Of a stretch of 64,000 nucleotides of DNA, positions 17,646-26,029 are shown piece after piece. The translations under genes and the position numbers were made by a program. Each line of letters begins with the position of its first letter. Position 1 is the stretch's first letter. The notes under the pieces were generated by a model that was not told the DNA's origin, did not search any database, and saw only the letters and a program-made list of their open reading frames with translations. This DNA is from Candidatus Enterocloster excrementipullorum (GTDB lineage: Bacteria; Bacillota; Clostridia; Lachnospirales; Lachnospiraceae): the NCBI GenBank assembly GCA_019119575.1, contig DWWT01000029.1, positions 1 through 64,000 of the forward strand. Reading direction: 5' to 3'.

Positions 17646-19121
17646 TTATGTAAAAACCGAGGTCAAAAGCGCCACCACCTCGCAATTCCCCGTAAAAGGA
17701 AACATATCCACGCAGCAAATCCTCTCCGCCCGATACCCTCTCTCCTGAAGCACCGCCAAATCCCTCGCCAGGCTGGTAGGCTTGCAGGACACATACACAA
17801 TGCGCTTCACTCCGAAATCAATGATCCGGCCAAGGGCCTTGGGGTGGACGCCGTCCCGGGGCGGATCCAGCACAATCAGATCCGGCTTGTCCTTTAGATC
17901 CCCCACCACCTTCAGCACATCCCCGGCGATAAATTCGCAGTTGGCAAGGCCGTTCCTGGCCGCGTTCTCCCGCGCAGCCTCCACCGCCTCCTCCACAATC
18001 TCCACGCCCACAACCTTCTCCGCCACGGGCGCCAAAATCTGGGCAATGGTTCCGGTGCCGCTGTACAGGTCAAAAACCACCTGTCCTTTGGTGTCTCCGA
18101 TATATTCCCGCACCGTGCGGTAGAGCACCTCCGCTCCAAGAGAATTGGTCTGAAAGAAGGAGAAGGGGGTAATCTTAAAGCGAAGCCCTAGTAGCTCCTC
18201 ATAAAAATAATCCTGTCCATAGAGAATATCTGTGCCGTCGCTCTGCACCACATCCGCCAGGGAATCATTTTTAGTGTGAAGGATTCCCGCAAGGGTGCCC
18301 TCCAGCGTTAAGGCACGGAGCTTCTTTGCAAATCCTTCCAGCACAGCCTGCTCTGTCAAATACGCCGGCTCCGCTTCCGCCTTCCGGCTCTCCCTGGCCT
18401 CGGGCACGCCCTGCGCCGGCGCATCCGTTTCACAGGGGCCCACTCCCTCCAGCCACTCTTTCTGGGTGGTTGTCACCAAAGCCACCAGAATCTCCCCTGT
18501 CTTCACCGCCCTGCGCACCAGAAGATGGCGCAGGTATCCCTTGTGAGAGAGCTTTTTGTAAAACGGCGCCTCTAACCCGGCAAAATACTCCCTGGCCGAT
18601 TCCAGAATCCGACAGAAATCCGGATGCACGATCTGACAATGGGGTGTGCTGACAATGTCGTAAAAGCTTCCCCGCTTGTGCATGCCGAGAGCCAGCGGCC
18701 CGTCCTTCACCTCATCCCCAAAAGAAAATTCCATCTTATTGCGGTATCCGCGCTCCAGGGGGCTCCCCTTGATTCCCTCGAACACATAACTTTCCTCTTC
18801 CACCACCGGATCCAGCAGGGCCTTCACCTGCGCTCTCTTGATGGCAAGCTGTTCCGCATAGGGAAGCCCCTGATACAGGCAGCCGCCGCACAGGCCGCTG
18901 TGGGGACATGCCCGGCTTTTATCCTCCAGTGAGGAGGGCTCCACTACGGAAAGCAGCCGTCCCTCACAGGTTCCTCTGCGTTTTTTCGTCAGCACCCCTT
19001 GGATCATCTGGCCGGGAAGCGCATTTTTCACCACAATCCGCTCTCCCTCCGCCTCTACAATTCCTTTATTTGGAAAATCGATTCTCAGGACCCTTCCCTC
19101 AAATACATCTCCTTTTTTCAT
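17646..19121 (-). CDS. rlmD: 23S rRNA (uracil-5-)-methyltransferase, RlmD/RumA family
   Basis: 491 aa. A TRAM-like N-terminal OB domain (residues 1-60) is followed by an iron-sulfur cluster motif in CPHSGLCGGCLYQ (about 74-86). The SAM-binding motif is VVFDLYSGTGTIAQ, and the catalytic-loop Cys lies in VYVSCKPTSLARDL, with DPPRDGVHP upstream. This is the TrmA/RumA/RlmCD class that methylates uridines of 23S rRNA (U747/U1939 type). Which uridine is modified cannot be read here. An insert with RESRKAEAEPAYL near residue 240 lengthens it slightly. The ATG at 19121 (or GTG 19124) follows GAGGAGAG. It stands alone between a pseudogene and a small membrane gene. Confidence 0.93.
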   Translation of the reverse strand: MKKGDVFEGRVLRIDFPNKGIVEAEGERIVVKNALPGQMIQGVLTKKRRGTCEGRLLSVVEPSSLEDKSRACPHSGLCGGCLYQGLPYAEQLAIKRAQVKALLDPVVEEESYVFEGIKGSPLERGYRNKMEFSFGDEVKDGPLALGMHKRGSFYDIVSTPHCQIVHPDFCRILESAREYFAGLEAPFYKKLSHKGYLRHLLVRRAVKTGEILVALVTTTQKEWLEGVGPCETDAPAQGVPEARESRKAEAEPAYLTEQAVLEGFAKKLRALTLEGTLAGILHTKNDSLADVVQSDGTDILYGQDYFYEELLGLRFKITPFSFFQTNSLGAEVLYRTVREYIGDTKGQVVFDLYSGTGTIAQILAPVAEKVVGVEIVEEAVEAARENAARNGLANCEFIAGDVLKVVGDLKDKPDLIVLDPPRDGVHPKALGRIIDFGVKRIVYVSCKPTSLARDLAVLQERGYRAERICCVDMFPFTGNCEVVALLTSVFT

Positions 19122-19326
19122 CACGGTCTCTCCTCATCTTCTCTGCCTGCGTCAGCCTCTTTGCAGCAAATACGCTCTGGAGCGTATTCGAACCTTCATC
19201 TCCGCCCGCTGTCCGCAGAAATAAATATATTCAGCCGTCTCATTATAACAGAAAATCCCGTATGCTCCAAGCATTTTTCCGCCGGCCCTCCATTCCCCCG
19301 CACACGGATCCCAGCCAAAAAAAGAA

Positions 19327-19363
19327 AGCTCTCTGCCGTCTGCAAATATGCCGGCAGAGAGCT
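19327..19363 (-). terminator. Terminator after the 61-aa membrane protein
   Basis: A 12-bp perfect inverted repeat (AGCTCTCTGCCG / CGGCAGAGAGCT) ending in a TTTCTTTTTTT run on the minus strand, just after the stop at 19373. Confidence 0.85.
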
Positions 19364-19372
19364 CCATGCCTT

Positions 19373-19558
19373 TTATTTCTCTTTTGACGCGCTTCTATGA
19401 GCCTGCGCCCCAAAATAAAAGCCTGTAATCATGGTAAAAATCGTCAGGAACTGATCGCCCGTGATCCGCCCCGCACAGGTCAGACTGATAAATCCTCCGG
19501 TGAGCGCGAGGGTCATGAGGGATTTCACATCCAGCAGCTCCTCCAGTCGTTCTCTCAT
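19373..19558 (-). CDS. Small membrane protein of unknown function
   Basis: 61 aa from ATG 19558, which has AGGAGG eight bases upstream; longer in-frame starts lack a ribosome site. Two hydrophobic segments (SLMTLALTGGFISLTCAG and FLTIFTMITGFYFGAQA) are separated by RITGDQ, followed by a short charged tail ASKEK. The shape, and the G-x-I-x-G-x-QF-x-x-IFT pattern between the helices, resemble small proteins found in clostridial chromosomes and prophages. I know no function for it. It has its own strong terminator. Confidence 0.65.
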   Translation of the reverse strand: MRERLEELLDVKSLMTLALTGGFISLTCAGRITGDQFLTIFTMITGFYFGAQAHRSASKEK

Positions 19559-19695
19559 ACTCCATACCTCCTCCCGGCTGCATTTTCGCCTGATTTCCAG
19601 GCCTACTCTACTATATGTGCGTTTCTCCGAACATGTCCCGGCGATCACCCGCGGCCTCCCCTGCTTCCACTTATAGTGGGGCCGTTCCTCCCAAA

Positions 19696-19771
19696 GTCAC
19701 AAACTTCTCACAATCTGTTCATAAAACCTTTACAATCTGCTAAAACTTTCTTCACGATTCCCCCCTATACT
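19696..19771 (+). promoter_or_regulatory. Six-unit Pho box with -10 element
   Basis: Six hexamers start exactly every 11 bp: GTCACA (19696), CTCACA (19707), TTCATA (19718), TTTACA (19729), CTAAAA (19740), TTCACG (19751). They are followed by TATACT at 19766-19771. TT(C/A/T)ACA repeats with 11-bp periodicity are the binding pattern of PhoP/PhoB response regulators. Such arrays normally sit ahead of pstS or phosphatase genes. Here no coding sequence follows, only a short segment and a terminator at 19819-19851. Confidence 0.65.
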
Positions 19772-19777
19772 AAAAGA

Positions 19778-19851
19778 TGTAAAGAGCTGATGCTATTAAA
19801 CTTTTTTTCATAATACTCGGCCGGTGAACAAGTTCACCGGCCTCCTCCTTT
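19778..19851 (+). ncRNA. Candidate Pho-controlled small RNA
   Basis: Between the predicted -10 (19766-19771) and a strong hairpin with a T run (19819-19851) lies about 75 nt with no credible reading frame. If the Pho-box promoter is active, its product would be a short RNA. An alternative is the stub of a lost phosphate-uptake operon. There is no direct evidence of transcription. Confidence 0.3.
19819..19851 (+). terminator. Hairpin terminator of the short Pho-box transcript
   Basis: An 11-bp perfect stem (GGCCGGTGAAC / GTTCACCGGCC) with a two-base loop, then TCCTCCTTTTT. Confidence 0.7.
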
Positions 19852-19857
19852 TTAGAG

Positions 19858-19903
19858 AAAAAACAGGCACGCCGAAGTTTCCGTTTCCGCGCGCCTGTTT
19901 TCT
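19858..19903. terminator. Bidirectional terminator after the amidohydrolase
   Basis: AAAACAGGC and GCCTGTTTT flank a GC-rich loop containing its own short pairing. It lies directly after the amidohydrolase stop at 19913 on the minus strand. Confidence 0.7.
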
Positions 19904-19912
19904 TTATGTTCT

Positions 19913-21058
19913 TTATGTAAAATCCGCCTGGCAGTACATTATTTTTCCGTCCTTCATCGTGAGCTGCGGCACAATCACCCGGCTGCCCTCCAGCGTGTGC
20001 CCCGCCTTGTCACAGTAGACGACCCGTTTCTGACGAATATCAAAGATTCCTATATCCGCCGTGGTCCCCTCATCCATAGACGCCAGCTCCGGCCGGCCCA
20101 GAAGGCGGGCGGGGATAATGGTGACCGCATCCAGTACATCCTCAAGGCTCATGCCAAACTCCAGGTACTTGCTCATAATTCTGGGAAGGCTGTGGAGCGG
20201 CTGAAGGTAAAAGCCGGATGTATTGATATCGGAACTGATGATATCCGGCCAAAAGCCCTGGGCCATAGCCTGGCGGCACACCTCCAGGTCATAATTGTTG
20301 CAGCCGTTGCTTGCGTCAAAGATCACTCCCTTTTCCCGGGCCTCCAAAAGTCCCTTTCGGACATTCCCTTTGGCGTCCAGAATGGTCTCCGCTCCCTTTC
20401 CTTGATACATATGGCAGATCACATCCCCTTTTCGGAGAATTCTTCCAATCTCCTCCAGATCCATAATCGGATTGGTGATATGGACGGATACATTGCATCC
20501 AATCTCGTCGGCAAGTTCTACGGTTGCCGAGAGGGAGCGAACCGCCGCGTCAGCAGCAATAATCCCAACGGACATCCGCGTTTTAAGTCCCACCAGATTC
20601 TCCGGATACCTCGCAAACAGATCCTTGATCTTCTTTTTGTCGAAATACTGCTCCTCCAGCCGCTCCGGATATTGGTCGGTAATCTGACCGCCGCTCGCCA
20701 TAAGAAGCATATTGAAAATACGTACATCACTCATCGCCATTACCGTATTCCGGTACAGCTCATAATTGGCCGCCCCGCTGCTGCCCGCATCCACCGCAGT
20801 AGTAACGCCGCAGGGAAAGGAGGCCGCATCGGGATTAATTCCATTTTCTGTCCCATGATTAAAGTAATGGACGTGGTAGTCGATCAGACCGGCTGTCACG
20901 ACGCACCCTGCGGCATCAATCACCTGATATTCTCCCCGGGGCACACCGGAAATGATTTTTCCATTCTCCACGGCCACATCCCTATCCTTCCAATCGCCGC
21001 GGAGAGGATTGTACACCCTGCCGCCCTTGATTACAAATGCATTCACCGTCTCTGCCAC
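19913..21058 (-). CDS. Amidohydrolase/deacetylase of the EF_0837 type
   Basis: 381 aa. This is a dihydroorotase-like metallo-hydrolase: HVH in GLIDYHVHYF (about residue 60), a Lys in VGLKTRM in the position of the carbamylated metal bridge, His in SVHITNP, His in ICHMYQGKG and Asp in SSDINTSG. Members of this group deacetylate or hydrolyse N-acyl and cyclic amide compounds; D-amino-acid and selenocysteine-related roles have been proposed for relatives. It is the last gene of a TRAP transporter operon, so the substrate is probably the imported acid. The start is uncertain: GTG 21058 lies too close to AAGGAG, and GTG 21046 (MNAFVIKGGRVYN) has better spacing. Confidence 0.85.
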   Translation of the reverse strand: MAETVNAFVIKGGRVYNPLRGDWKDRDVAVENGKIISGVPRGEYQVIDAAGCVVTAGLIDYHVHYFNHGTENGINPDAASFPCGVTTAVDAGSSGAANYELYRNTVMAMSDVRIFNMLLMASGGQITDQYPERLEEQYFDKKKIKDLFARYPENLVGLKTRMSVGIIAADAAVRSLSATVELADEIGCNVSVHITNPIMDLEEIGRILRKGDVICHMYQGKGAETILDAKGNVRKGLLEAREKGVIFDASNGCNNYDLEVCRQAMAQGFWPDIISSDINTSGFYLQPLHSLPRIMSKYLEFGMSLEDVLDAVTIIPARLLGRPELASMDEGTTADIGIFDIRQKRVVYCDKAGHTLEGSRVIVPQLTMKDGKIMYCQADFT

Positions 21059-21083
21059 TCCTTACCCTTTTATTTCTGTCGCA

Positions 21084-22169
21084 TTATTTCGCGGCCTCAA
21101 CCGCAGCCAAAAGCTGATCCACCAGCTCATCGCCCAGATCCGCGCGCACCATATCATAGACTCCTGCAGCTTTCTCCCGCATCTCTGCCAGAGTAGCCTC
21201 ATCCAGTGTGATGATCTCACAGCCCGCATCAATACAGGTCTGCTTATCCGCCGCAATGCTCTCGTCCGACTGGCTGTTGCCGTAGTCCGTAGCCTCGGCC
21301 GCACACTCATCCACCAGCGTCCGCACATTGTCCGGCAGGCTCTGGTACAGATCGTAGTTCATAAAGAAGGTGATAATGTGGCCCAGATGGTTGGTCTCAA
21401 CCACATAGTCCTGAACTTCCTGCATATTATTTCCCACAATGTTCATGTAGGGATTCTCCTCACCGTCAATGGTTCCCTGCTGCAGCCCCATAAACACCTC
21501 GGTAAACTGCATGGGCACCGCGGAAGCTCCCAGAGAATTCCAGTATTCAATATGATACTGATTTGTCATAACGCGGATCTTCTGTCCCGCCAAATCCGCT
21601 ACGGAGTGAACCGCCTTGTTCGTGGTGAGCTGACGGAATCCCGCGTCAGAGTATCCGAGCATCTGGATGCCGCCCTGATTATTATACTCGTTGAGCACAT
21701 CCACAAAATCGCTGTTCAGCACGGCGCGCATCTGTTCTACCGTGTCAAAAACATTGGGCAGATCAAAGATAGCGTACTCCGGAATAAAATCCACCAGATC
21801 CGTTGTCATTCCGGTTCCGATATCAATGGACCCGCCGATTACGGCCTCTGTAAATTCCGTCGTGTTCCCCAGCTGTCCGCCCGGATATATGTCCACAGTG
21901 ATCTTTCCTCCGCTCCTCTCGTTTAAGAGCTCGGCGAACCGCTCCACCATCTTATAATTGGTTGTAGTCTCCGCCACGGTCATGGCTGCCGTCCAGTTGT
22001 ACTCCGGGTATTCCTCACCGGAAGCTCCCGCAGCCGCTCCTTCATCGGCGCTGTTTTCCGCTGCTGCCTGGGTCTGGGCGGCGGAGGTCTGTCCGCTGTC
22101 AGAGGAGCCGCAGGCTGTGAGGGATGCCATCACTGCTGCCATTGTCATAACTGCTAACCATTTCTTCAT
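21084..22169 (-). CDS. dctP: TRAP transporter solute-binding lipoprotein (DctP family)
   Basis: 361 aa. The lipoprotein signal ends in SLTACGSS, followed by an Ala/Gly/Glu-rich spacer. The DctP fold has FAELLNERSGGKITVDIYPG, IDIGTGMTT, the carboxylate-binding Arg region LAGQKIRVMTNQ near residue 178, and GLQQGTIDGEENP. Such proteins capture organic or sugar acids outside the membrane for the DctQM permease. The ATG follows AAAGGAG. It lies 67 bp after dctM in a dctQ-dctM-dctP-amidohydrolase operon, with the LysR gene divergent. Confidence 0.93.
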   Translation of the reverse strand: MKKWLAVMTMAAVMASLTACGSSDSGQTSAAQTQAAAENSADEGAAAGASGEEYPEYNWTAAMTVAETTTNYKMVERFAELLNERSGGKITVDIYPGGQLGNTTEFTEAVIGGSIDIGTGMTTDLVDFIPEYAIFDLPNVFDTVEQMRAVLNSDFVDVLNEYNNQGGIQMLGYSDAGFRQLTTNKAVHSVADLAGQKIRVMTNQYHIEYWNSLGASAVPMQFTEVFMGLQQGTIDGEENPYMNIVGNNMQEVQDYVVETNHLGHIITFFMNYDLYQSLPDNVRTLVDECAAEATDYGNSQSDESIAADKQTCIDAGCEIITLDEATLAEMREKAAGVYDMVRADLGDELVDQLLAAVEAAK

Positions 22170-22236
22170 AATTTTCTCTCTCCTTTTTTGTAAAAATTAA
22201 ATTATTTTAAGCAGATATTCATTCGTTCTGCCATTT

Positions 22237-23538
22237 TTAGCCGATCGCGTTTGGCAGGGCCATGGAAAGGGCCGGCACAAAGGTTATAATCATCAGCGAG
22301 ATAATGAAGGCAATCAGGAAAGGCACACAGGCTCTCGCCAGCTTCAGCATAGGAATTTTCGTCATGCCGGCAGCCACAAACAGGTTGATACCCATAGGAG
22401 GCGTTACCATGCCGATTGCCAGGTTACAGGTCATTATAATGCCGAAGTGCACCGGGTCCACCCCCACTGCCGTGGCAATGGGAACCATGATGGGAGTGAG
22501 AATCATGATATTGGGGATATTGTCAATAATCATGCCGCATACCAGCATAATGGCATTCATAATCAGAAGAATAATTACCTTGCTGTTGGAAACGGCCAGT
22601 ACAGACTCGCTGATGGTCTGTGGATACCGAAGCATCGTCAGGCAGCGTGCAAACGCCGTGGCAGCTGCGATTACAAAAAGGATATTTACATATGTTTTTG
22701 CTCCCTCCATAAACACATGGCCCAAATCCTGGATCTTTATGGTCTTATAAATAAAGATACAGACGAAAAGGCCGTAAAATACACTGATAACCGCCGACTC
22801 TGTGGGACTGCAGATACCGGAATAGATGGTTCCCAGGATAATCACCGGCGTGAGCAGAGCCCAGAAGCTCTCCTTTAAGAGGGGCAGGAAGCCCTTGGCG
22901 CGGATTTCCTTGTAGTTGGCTAAGAGCTTTTCCTTATCCTCCCCGTGCTTTTTGCAGTAATAATAGCAGTAAATCATCAGGCTGATACCGATCAAGATGC
23001 CGGGGAAAATTCCCGCCGTAAACAGTCTTGAAGGGGAACTGTTTGCCGCTGCGGAGTACACGATGTAGGAAATGCTGGGAGGAATGATAACCCCCAGGCC
23101 GCCCGCAACCGTCACAATCGCCGCCGCAAAAATCGTCTCATAGCCCATGTTTACCAGGAAAGGAATCGTCATGGCGCCCACCGCGGACACCGTTGCCGGC
23201 GAGGAGCCGGATATGGCCGCGTAAAACATACAGGTCACAACCACCGCGCAGGGAAAACCCGCCGTTTTATTTCCAATGAAATACGCGAAAAAGTTAAACA
23301 GACGCTCGGAGAGGCCTCCCTCCGCCATAATCATGCCGGATACCATAAAAAGAGGAACCGCCAGAAGGGTAAAGCTGTTCATTCCGGCAAACATGCTCCG
23401 GGCCACATCTGCGGCCGCAAAGGAAAAATCCGGATTCATAAGGCTGGGGAGCAGGGACATCATGCCGAACACTCCGCCTACAGGCATTGCGATTACCAGG
23501 AGAATCGCCAATATGATAAAAAATACGCCGATTGCCAT
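22237..23538 (-). CDS. dctM: TRAP transporter large permease (DctM family)
   Basis: 433 aa, the normal size, with about 11-12 hydrophobic helices. The family block ASGGLGVIIPPSI appears here as VAGGLGVIIPPSISYIVYSAA near residue 140, and GMVTPPMGINLFVAAG lies near the C-terminus. The protein uses the sodium gradient to move the acid delivered by DctP. Its ATG overlaps the dctQ stop (TAATG), so the two are translationally coupled. Confidence 0.94.
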   Translation of the reverse strand: MAIGVFFIILAILLVIAMPVGGVFGMMSLLPSLMNPDFSFAAADVARSMFAGMNSFTLLAVPLFMVSGMIMAEGGLSERLFNFFAYFIGNKTAGFPCAVVVTCMFYAAISGSSPATVSAVGAMTIPFLVNMGYETIFAAAIVTVAGGLGVIIPPSISYIVYSAAANSSPSRLFTAGIFPGILIGISLMIYCYYYCKKHGEDKEKLLANYKEIRAKGFLPLLKESFWALLTPVIILGTIYSGICSPTESAVISVFYGLFVCIFIYKTIKIQDLGHVFMEGAKTYVNILFVIAAATAFARCLTMLRYPQTISESVLAVSNSKVIILLIMNAIMLVCGMIIDNIPNIMILTPIMVPIATAVGVDPVHFGIIMTCNLAIGMVTPPMGINLFVAAGMTKIPMLKLARACVPFLIAFIISLMIITFVPALSMALPNAIG

Positions 23539-24029
23539 TAGTTTTTCTCCTCCTCTTCATTTTTTCCCGTCACACTCTTATAAATAACCTGCACATATCG
23601 AAAGATTGCCAGAACCACCGCAAAGGCCATAATCCCGTACAGATACGCCAGCGGAATCCGCAGAGCCGGGCTCGCCTGACCGATCCGCGCCGCATTGGCA
23701 GTGATTTCAAAGGTTCCCTTCAGCACAAAGGCAAGAAAACCAATCATCACCACACTGCACACCAGCTCCAGGATTTTCTGCGTCTTTTTGGAGAGCAGAG
23801 TGACGAATGTGTCCACCCGGATGCTGGTCCCCATCCGTATGGCGCAGGACAGGGCAAAAAACGCAGACAGCGCCAGGCAGTAGCAGCACACCTCATCGGA
23901 CCAGCTTAGGGCGCTTTTGAAAAAGTAGCGCATGATTACATTCACAAAAGACAGAATGCTCATGACCGCCAGCATAACCGCCATGACCGCCAGCTCAAAA
24001 TTCTTGTCCAGCCATTTGATAAGCTTCAT
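23538..24029 (-). CDS. dctQ: TRAP transporter small permease (DctQ family)
   Basis: 163 aa with four predicted helices, starting MKLIKWLDKNFELAVMAVML, and with the DctQ landmark WSDEVCCYCLALSAFFA near residue 43. The C-terminus is a Glu/Lys-rich tail. The ATG at 24029 follows GGGAGAAAAG. It is the first gene of the TRAP operon and diverges from lysR across a 222-bp AT-rich region. Confidence 0.92.
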   Translation of the reverse strand: MKLIKWLDKNFELAVMAVMLAVMSILSFVNVIMRYFFKSALSWSDEVCCYCLALSAFFALSCAIRMGTSIRVDTFVTLLSKKTQKILELVCSVVMIGFLAFVLKGTFEITANAARIGQASPALRIPLAYLYGIMAFAVVLAIFRYVQVIYKSVTGKNEEEEKN

Positions 24030-24060
24030 TTTTCTTTTCTCCCTTCATTTGCATTTTTAC

Positions 24061-24081
24061 TATAAAATCATGATTTTTATA
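24061..24081. promoter_or_regulatory. Dyad operator candidate for the LysR regulator
   Basis: A 21-bp near-perfect palindrome, TATAAAA-TCATGA-TTTTTATA in outline, in the divergent dctQ/lysR interval. It has the T-N11-A spacing expected of LysR-type sites. TATAAT at 24105-24110 is a plausible -10 for lysR. Assignment to this regulator is by position. Confidence 0.4.
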
Positions 24082-24251
24082 CTGTATTTTTATTATATAT
24101 GTGATATAATAAGAAGTAAAGCAACTATATTTTCTATTGGTAATAAGCAAAACTACTATCAATATTATAAATTATGCACAAACGCTTCCTTACGATTCGC
24201 ATATGTGCATTCCTGCTTTTGTCTACATTTTATAAGAGGGGAATAAATACC

Positions 24252-25199
24252 ATGGATTTAAGACAGTTAGAGTATATCGTGGCTATCGCTGAGAAAGGGA
24301 ATATATCAAAGGCGGCCGATTCTCTGTTCATCACCCAGTCCGGGCTGAACCAGCAGCTTATCAAGCTGGAAAAGGAGCTGGGCATCCAGCTCTTCCACCG
24401 AAACAAACATTATCTTCGGACGACAAAGGCCGGGGAGATTTATGTAAAAAATGCCATCGAGATTCTTCGGATTAAGCGCAATACATACGCCATGCTGGGC
24501 GATTTGAAGGAGAACACTACCGGCGAAATTGATTTAGGGCTCACCCACGAGCATGGGATAGACCTGTTTACCTCTGTCTTTCCGGAATTCAACAAGCGCT
24601 ATCCCGGCGTTTCCTTCAATCTTCTGGAAAAAATTGTCGCCGATCAGCACCATTTTCTGGTGGACGGACACCTGGATTTTGGGATTATAATGCTTCAGGA
24701 GAAGGATTTCATTGATCTGGCCTATATCAAGCTCTACTCCGAGGAGCTGGTTTTGGGCGTTCCTCTAAGCCATCCCTTGGCAAAGTTTGCCTCCCCGGCC
24801 GGTGCTCCCCGGGCCGTTATTGATCTGAGCCTGCTGAAGGAGGAACAGTTTTCTCTGATTTTTGCAACCTCCACCATGCGCAAGGTCATTGACCCCTGCT
24901 TTGAAAAAGCGGGGTTCCGCCCCAAACTTCTGATCGAGACTGCCATGAATCATGCCCTTATCCAAATGGTAAGCAGCGGTTTCTGCTGCACCATTCTGCC
25001 CGAATCACGTGTTCTCGCCAGTCCCTACAGCTCCGGCTGCGCCTGGTTTACCCTTTCCGTTCATCCGAACTGGGGTGTATATATTGCGTACCGCAAAGAT
25101 ACCCAGCTCAGCAAATCCCACAAATATTTCATTCAATTGGCACGAGAGTACGGCAGCAGAATGGAAAGCCGTTTTAAAAGCGGCTTTCCCCAAGGCTGA
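24252..25199 (+). CDS. LysR-family transcriptional regulator
   Basis: 315 aa from ATG 24252 (AGAGGGGAATAAATACC upstream). An earlier in-frame start at 24174 would add a hydrophobic leader unlike the family. The winged-helix domain occupies residues 1-60: MDLRQLEYIVAIAEKGNIS, then KAADSLFITQSGLNQQLIKL, then ELGIQLFHRN. A type 2 periplasmic-binding-fold effector domain follows. Its length is normal. Divergence from the TRAP-amidohydrolase operon makes that operon the likely target, with the transported acid as co-inducer. A GC-rich hairpin overlaps its last codons. Confidence 0.93.
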   Translation: MDLRQLEYIVAIAEKGNISKAADSLFITQSGLNQQLIKLEKELGIQLFHRNKHYLRTTKAGEIYVKNAIEILRIKRNTYAMLGDLKENTTGEIDLGLTHEHGIDLFTSVFPEFNKRYPGVSFNLLEKIVADQHHFLVDGHLDFGIIMLQEKDFIDLAYIKLYSEELVLGVPLSHPLAKFASPAGAPRAVIDLSLLKEEQFSLIFATSTMRKVIDPCFEKAGFRPKLLIETAMNHALIQMVSSGFCCTILPESRVLASPYSSGCAWFTLSVHPNWGVYIAYRKDTQLSKSHKYFIQLAREYGSRMESRFKSGFPQG

Positions 25200-25203
25200 G
25201 CGA

Positions 25204-25230
25204 GCCGCGCTGCCGCGGCAGAAATTTTTT
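25204..25230 (+). terminator. Terminator after lysR
   Basis: GCCGCG-CTGC-CGCGGC followed by AGAAATTTTTTT, five bases after the stop codon. Confidence 0.75.
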
Positions 25231-25250
25231 TAATTTTTTTCAAAAAACAC

Positions 25251-25279
25251 TGGACAAACCATAAAACCTGTGCTATTAT
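25251..25279 (+). promoter_or_regulatory. Promoter of tRNA-Glu
   Basis: TGGACA (25251-25256), 17 bp, TATTAT (25274-25279), about 40 bp upstream of the mature tRNA 5' end. Confidence 0.7.
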
Positions 25280-25318
25280 AAATGAGCTGTCGCTGATGAG
25301 CAGCAGAACAGAGAGAAT

Positions 25319-25390
25319 GGCCTGATGGTCAAGCGGCTAAGACGACGCCCTCTCACGGCGTAAACCCGGGTTCGATTCCCGGTCAGGTCA
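25319..25390 (+). tRNA. tRNA-Glu (anticodon CTC)
   Basis: A 72-nt cloverleaf. The acceptor stem is GGCCTGA/TCAGGTC with one G-U pair and discriminator A, the D arm is GTC...GAC, and the anticodon stem is ACGCC/GGCGT with loop CTCTCAC giving anticodon CTC. The T arm is CCGGG-TTCGATT-CCCGG. The CCA end is not encoded. It is a single gene with its own promoter and terminator. Confidence 0.95.
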
Positions 25391-25392
25391 TA

Positions 25393-25426
25393 AAAAAAGC
25401 AATCGGAACGATCCGATTGCTTTTTT
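25393..25426. terminator. Terminator shared by tRNA-Glu and the Hsp20 genes
   Basis: GCAATCGGA / TCCGATTGC with a four-base loop, flanked by A7 and T6, so it works on both strands: for the tRNA from the left and the Hsp20 pair from the right. Confidence 0.85.
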
Positions 25427-25474
25427 GTTATTATTTATCTTCAGCAGACACTGGGAAGACTCCCCTCCAAATCA

Positions 25475-25933
25475 TCACCCTTCAATGGCAATGTACTTCT
25501 TCTCCGGAACCTGCGCAGCCTTTTTCGGAATGGTCAGCTTCAGAATTCCGTGTTTAAACTCTCCCTTAATGTCCTCCTGCGTTACATCCTCTCCTACATA
25601 GAAAGTTCTCTCGCACGCTCCCGCATACCGCTCTCTGCGGATATACTTGCCGGTTTTCTTCTCCTGCTCATCCTGATCAAGTCCCTTGGCCGCGCTGATG
25701 GTCAGATATCCGTTCTCCAGGGAGGCTTTCACCTCATCCTTAGAAAATCCCGGCAGATCCATCTCCAGTTCATATGCGCCGTCCGTTTCCTTGATGTCCG
25801 TCTTCATCAGGTTCCTGCCCCTGCGTCCATACAGCTTTTTCTCCAGTTTCTTCCTATCTTTATCATTGTAAAGAGGAAAATCCCTCATAAAATCATCAAA
25901 TAAATCTTCACCAAAAATACTGGGCATCAACAT
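25475..25933 (-). CDS. Small heat-shock protein, Hsp20 family (second copy)
   Basis: 152 aa. It begins MLMPSIFGEDLFDDF and contains the alpha-crystallin domain from about residue 42: MKTDIKETDGAYELEMDLPG, EVKASLENGYLTISA, RRERYAGACERTFYVG, and the closing GILKLTIPKK with a C-terminal IAIEG in place of the usual I-x-I tail. These are ATP-independent holdases of the cytosol that form oligomers with unfolded clients. The ATG follows GAGGAGGAATGACTT. It lies 96 bp after a close paralogue and shares its CIRCE promoter; the pair is a tandem duplication. Confidence 0.93.
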   Translation of the reverse strand: MLMPSIFGEDLFDDFMRDFPLYNDKDRKKLEKKLYGRRGRNLMKTDIKETDGAYELEMDLPGFSKDEVKASLENGYLTISAAKGLDQDEQEKKTGKYIRRERYAGACERTFYVGEDVTQEDIKGEFKHGILKLTIPKKAAQVPEKKYIAIEG

Positions 25934-26029
25934 AAGTCATTCCTCCTCATTCTTCGTCTGTCAGCTTTCTTTCCCGCCCGCCGGCCTTTCCGGGGCCAGC
26001 GGCGGTTTATCTATCTCATGAACACACCG

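Noticed and set aside
19997-21196. Open plus-strand frame of 399 codons
   Set aside because: Antisense to the amidohydrolase, whose metal-site motifs are all intact; no ribosome site or family signature on the plus strand.
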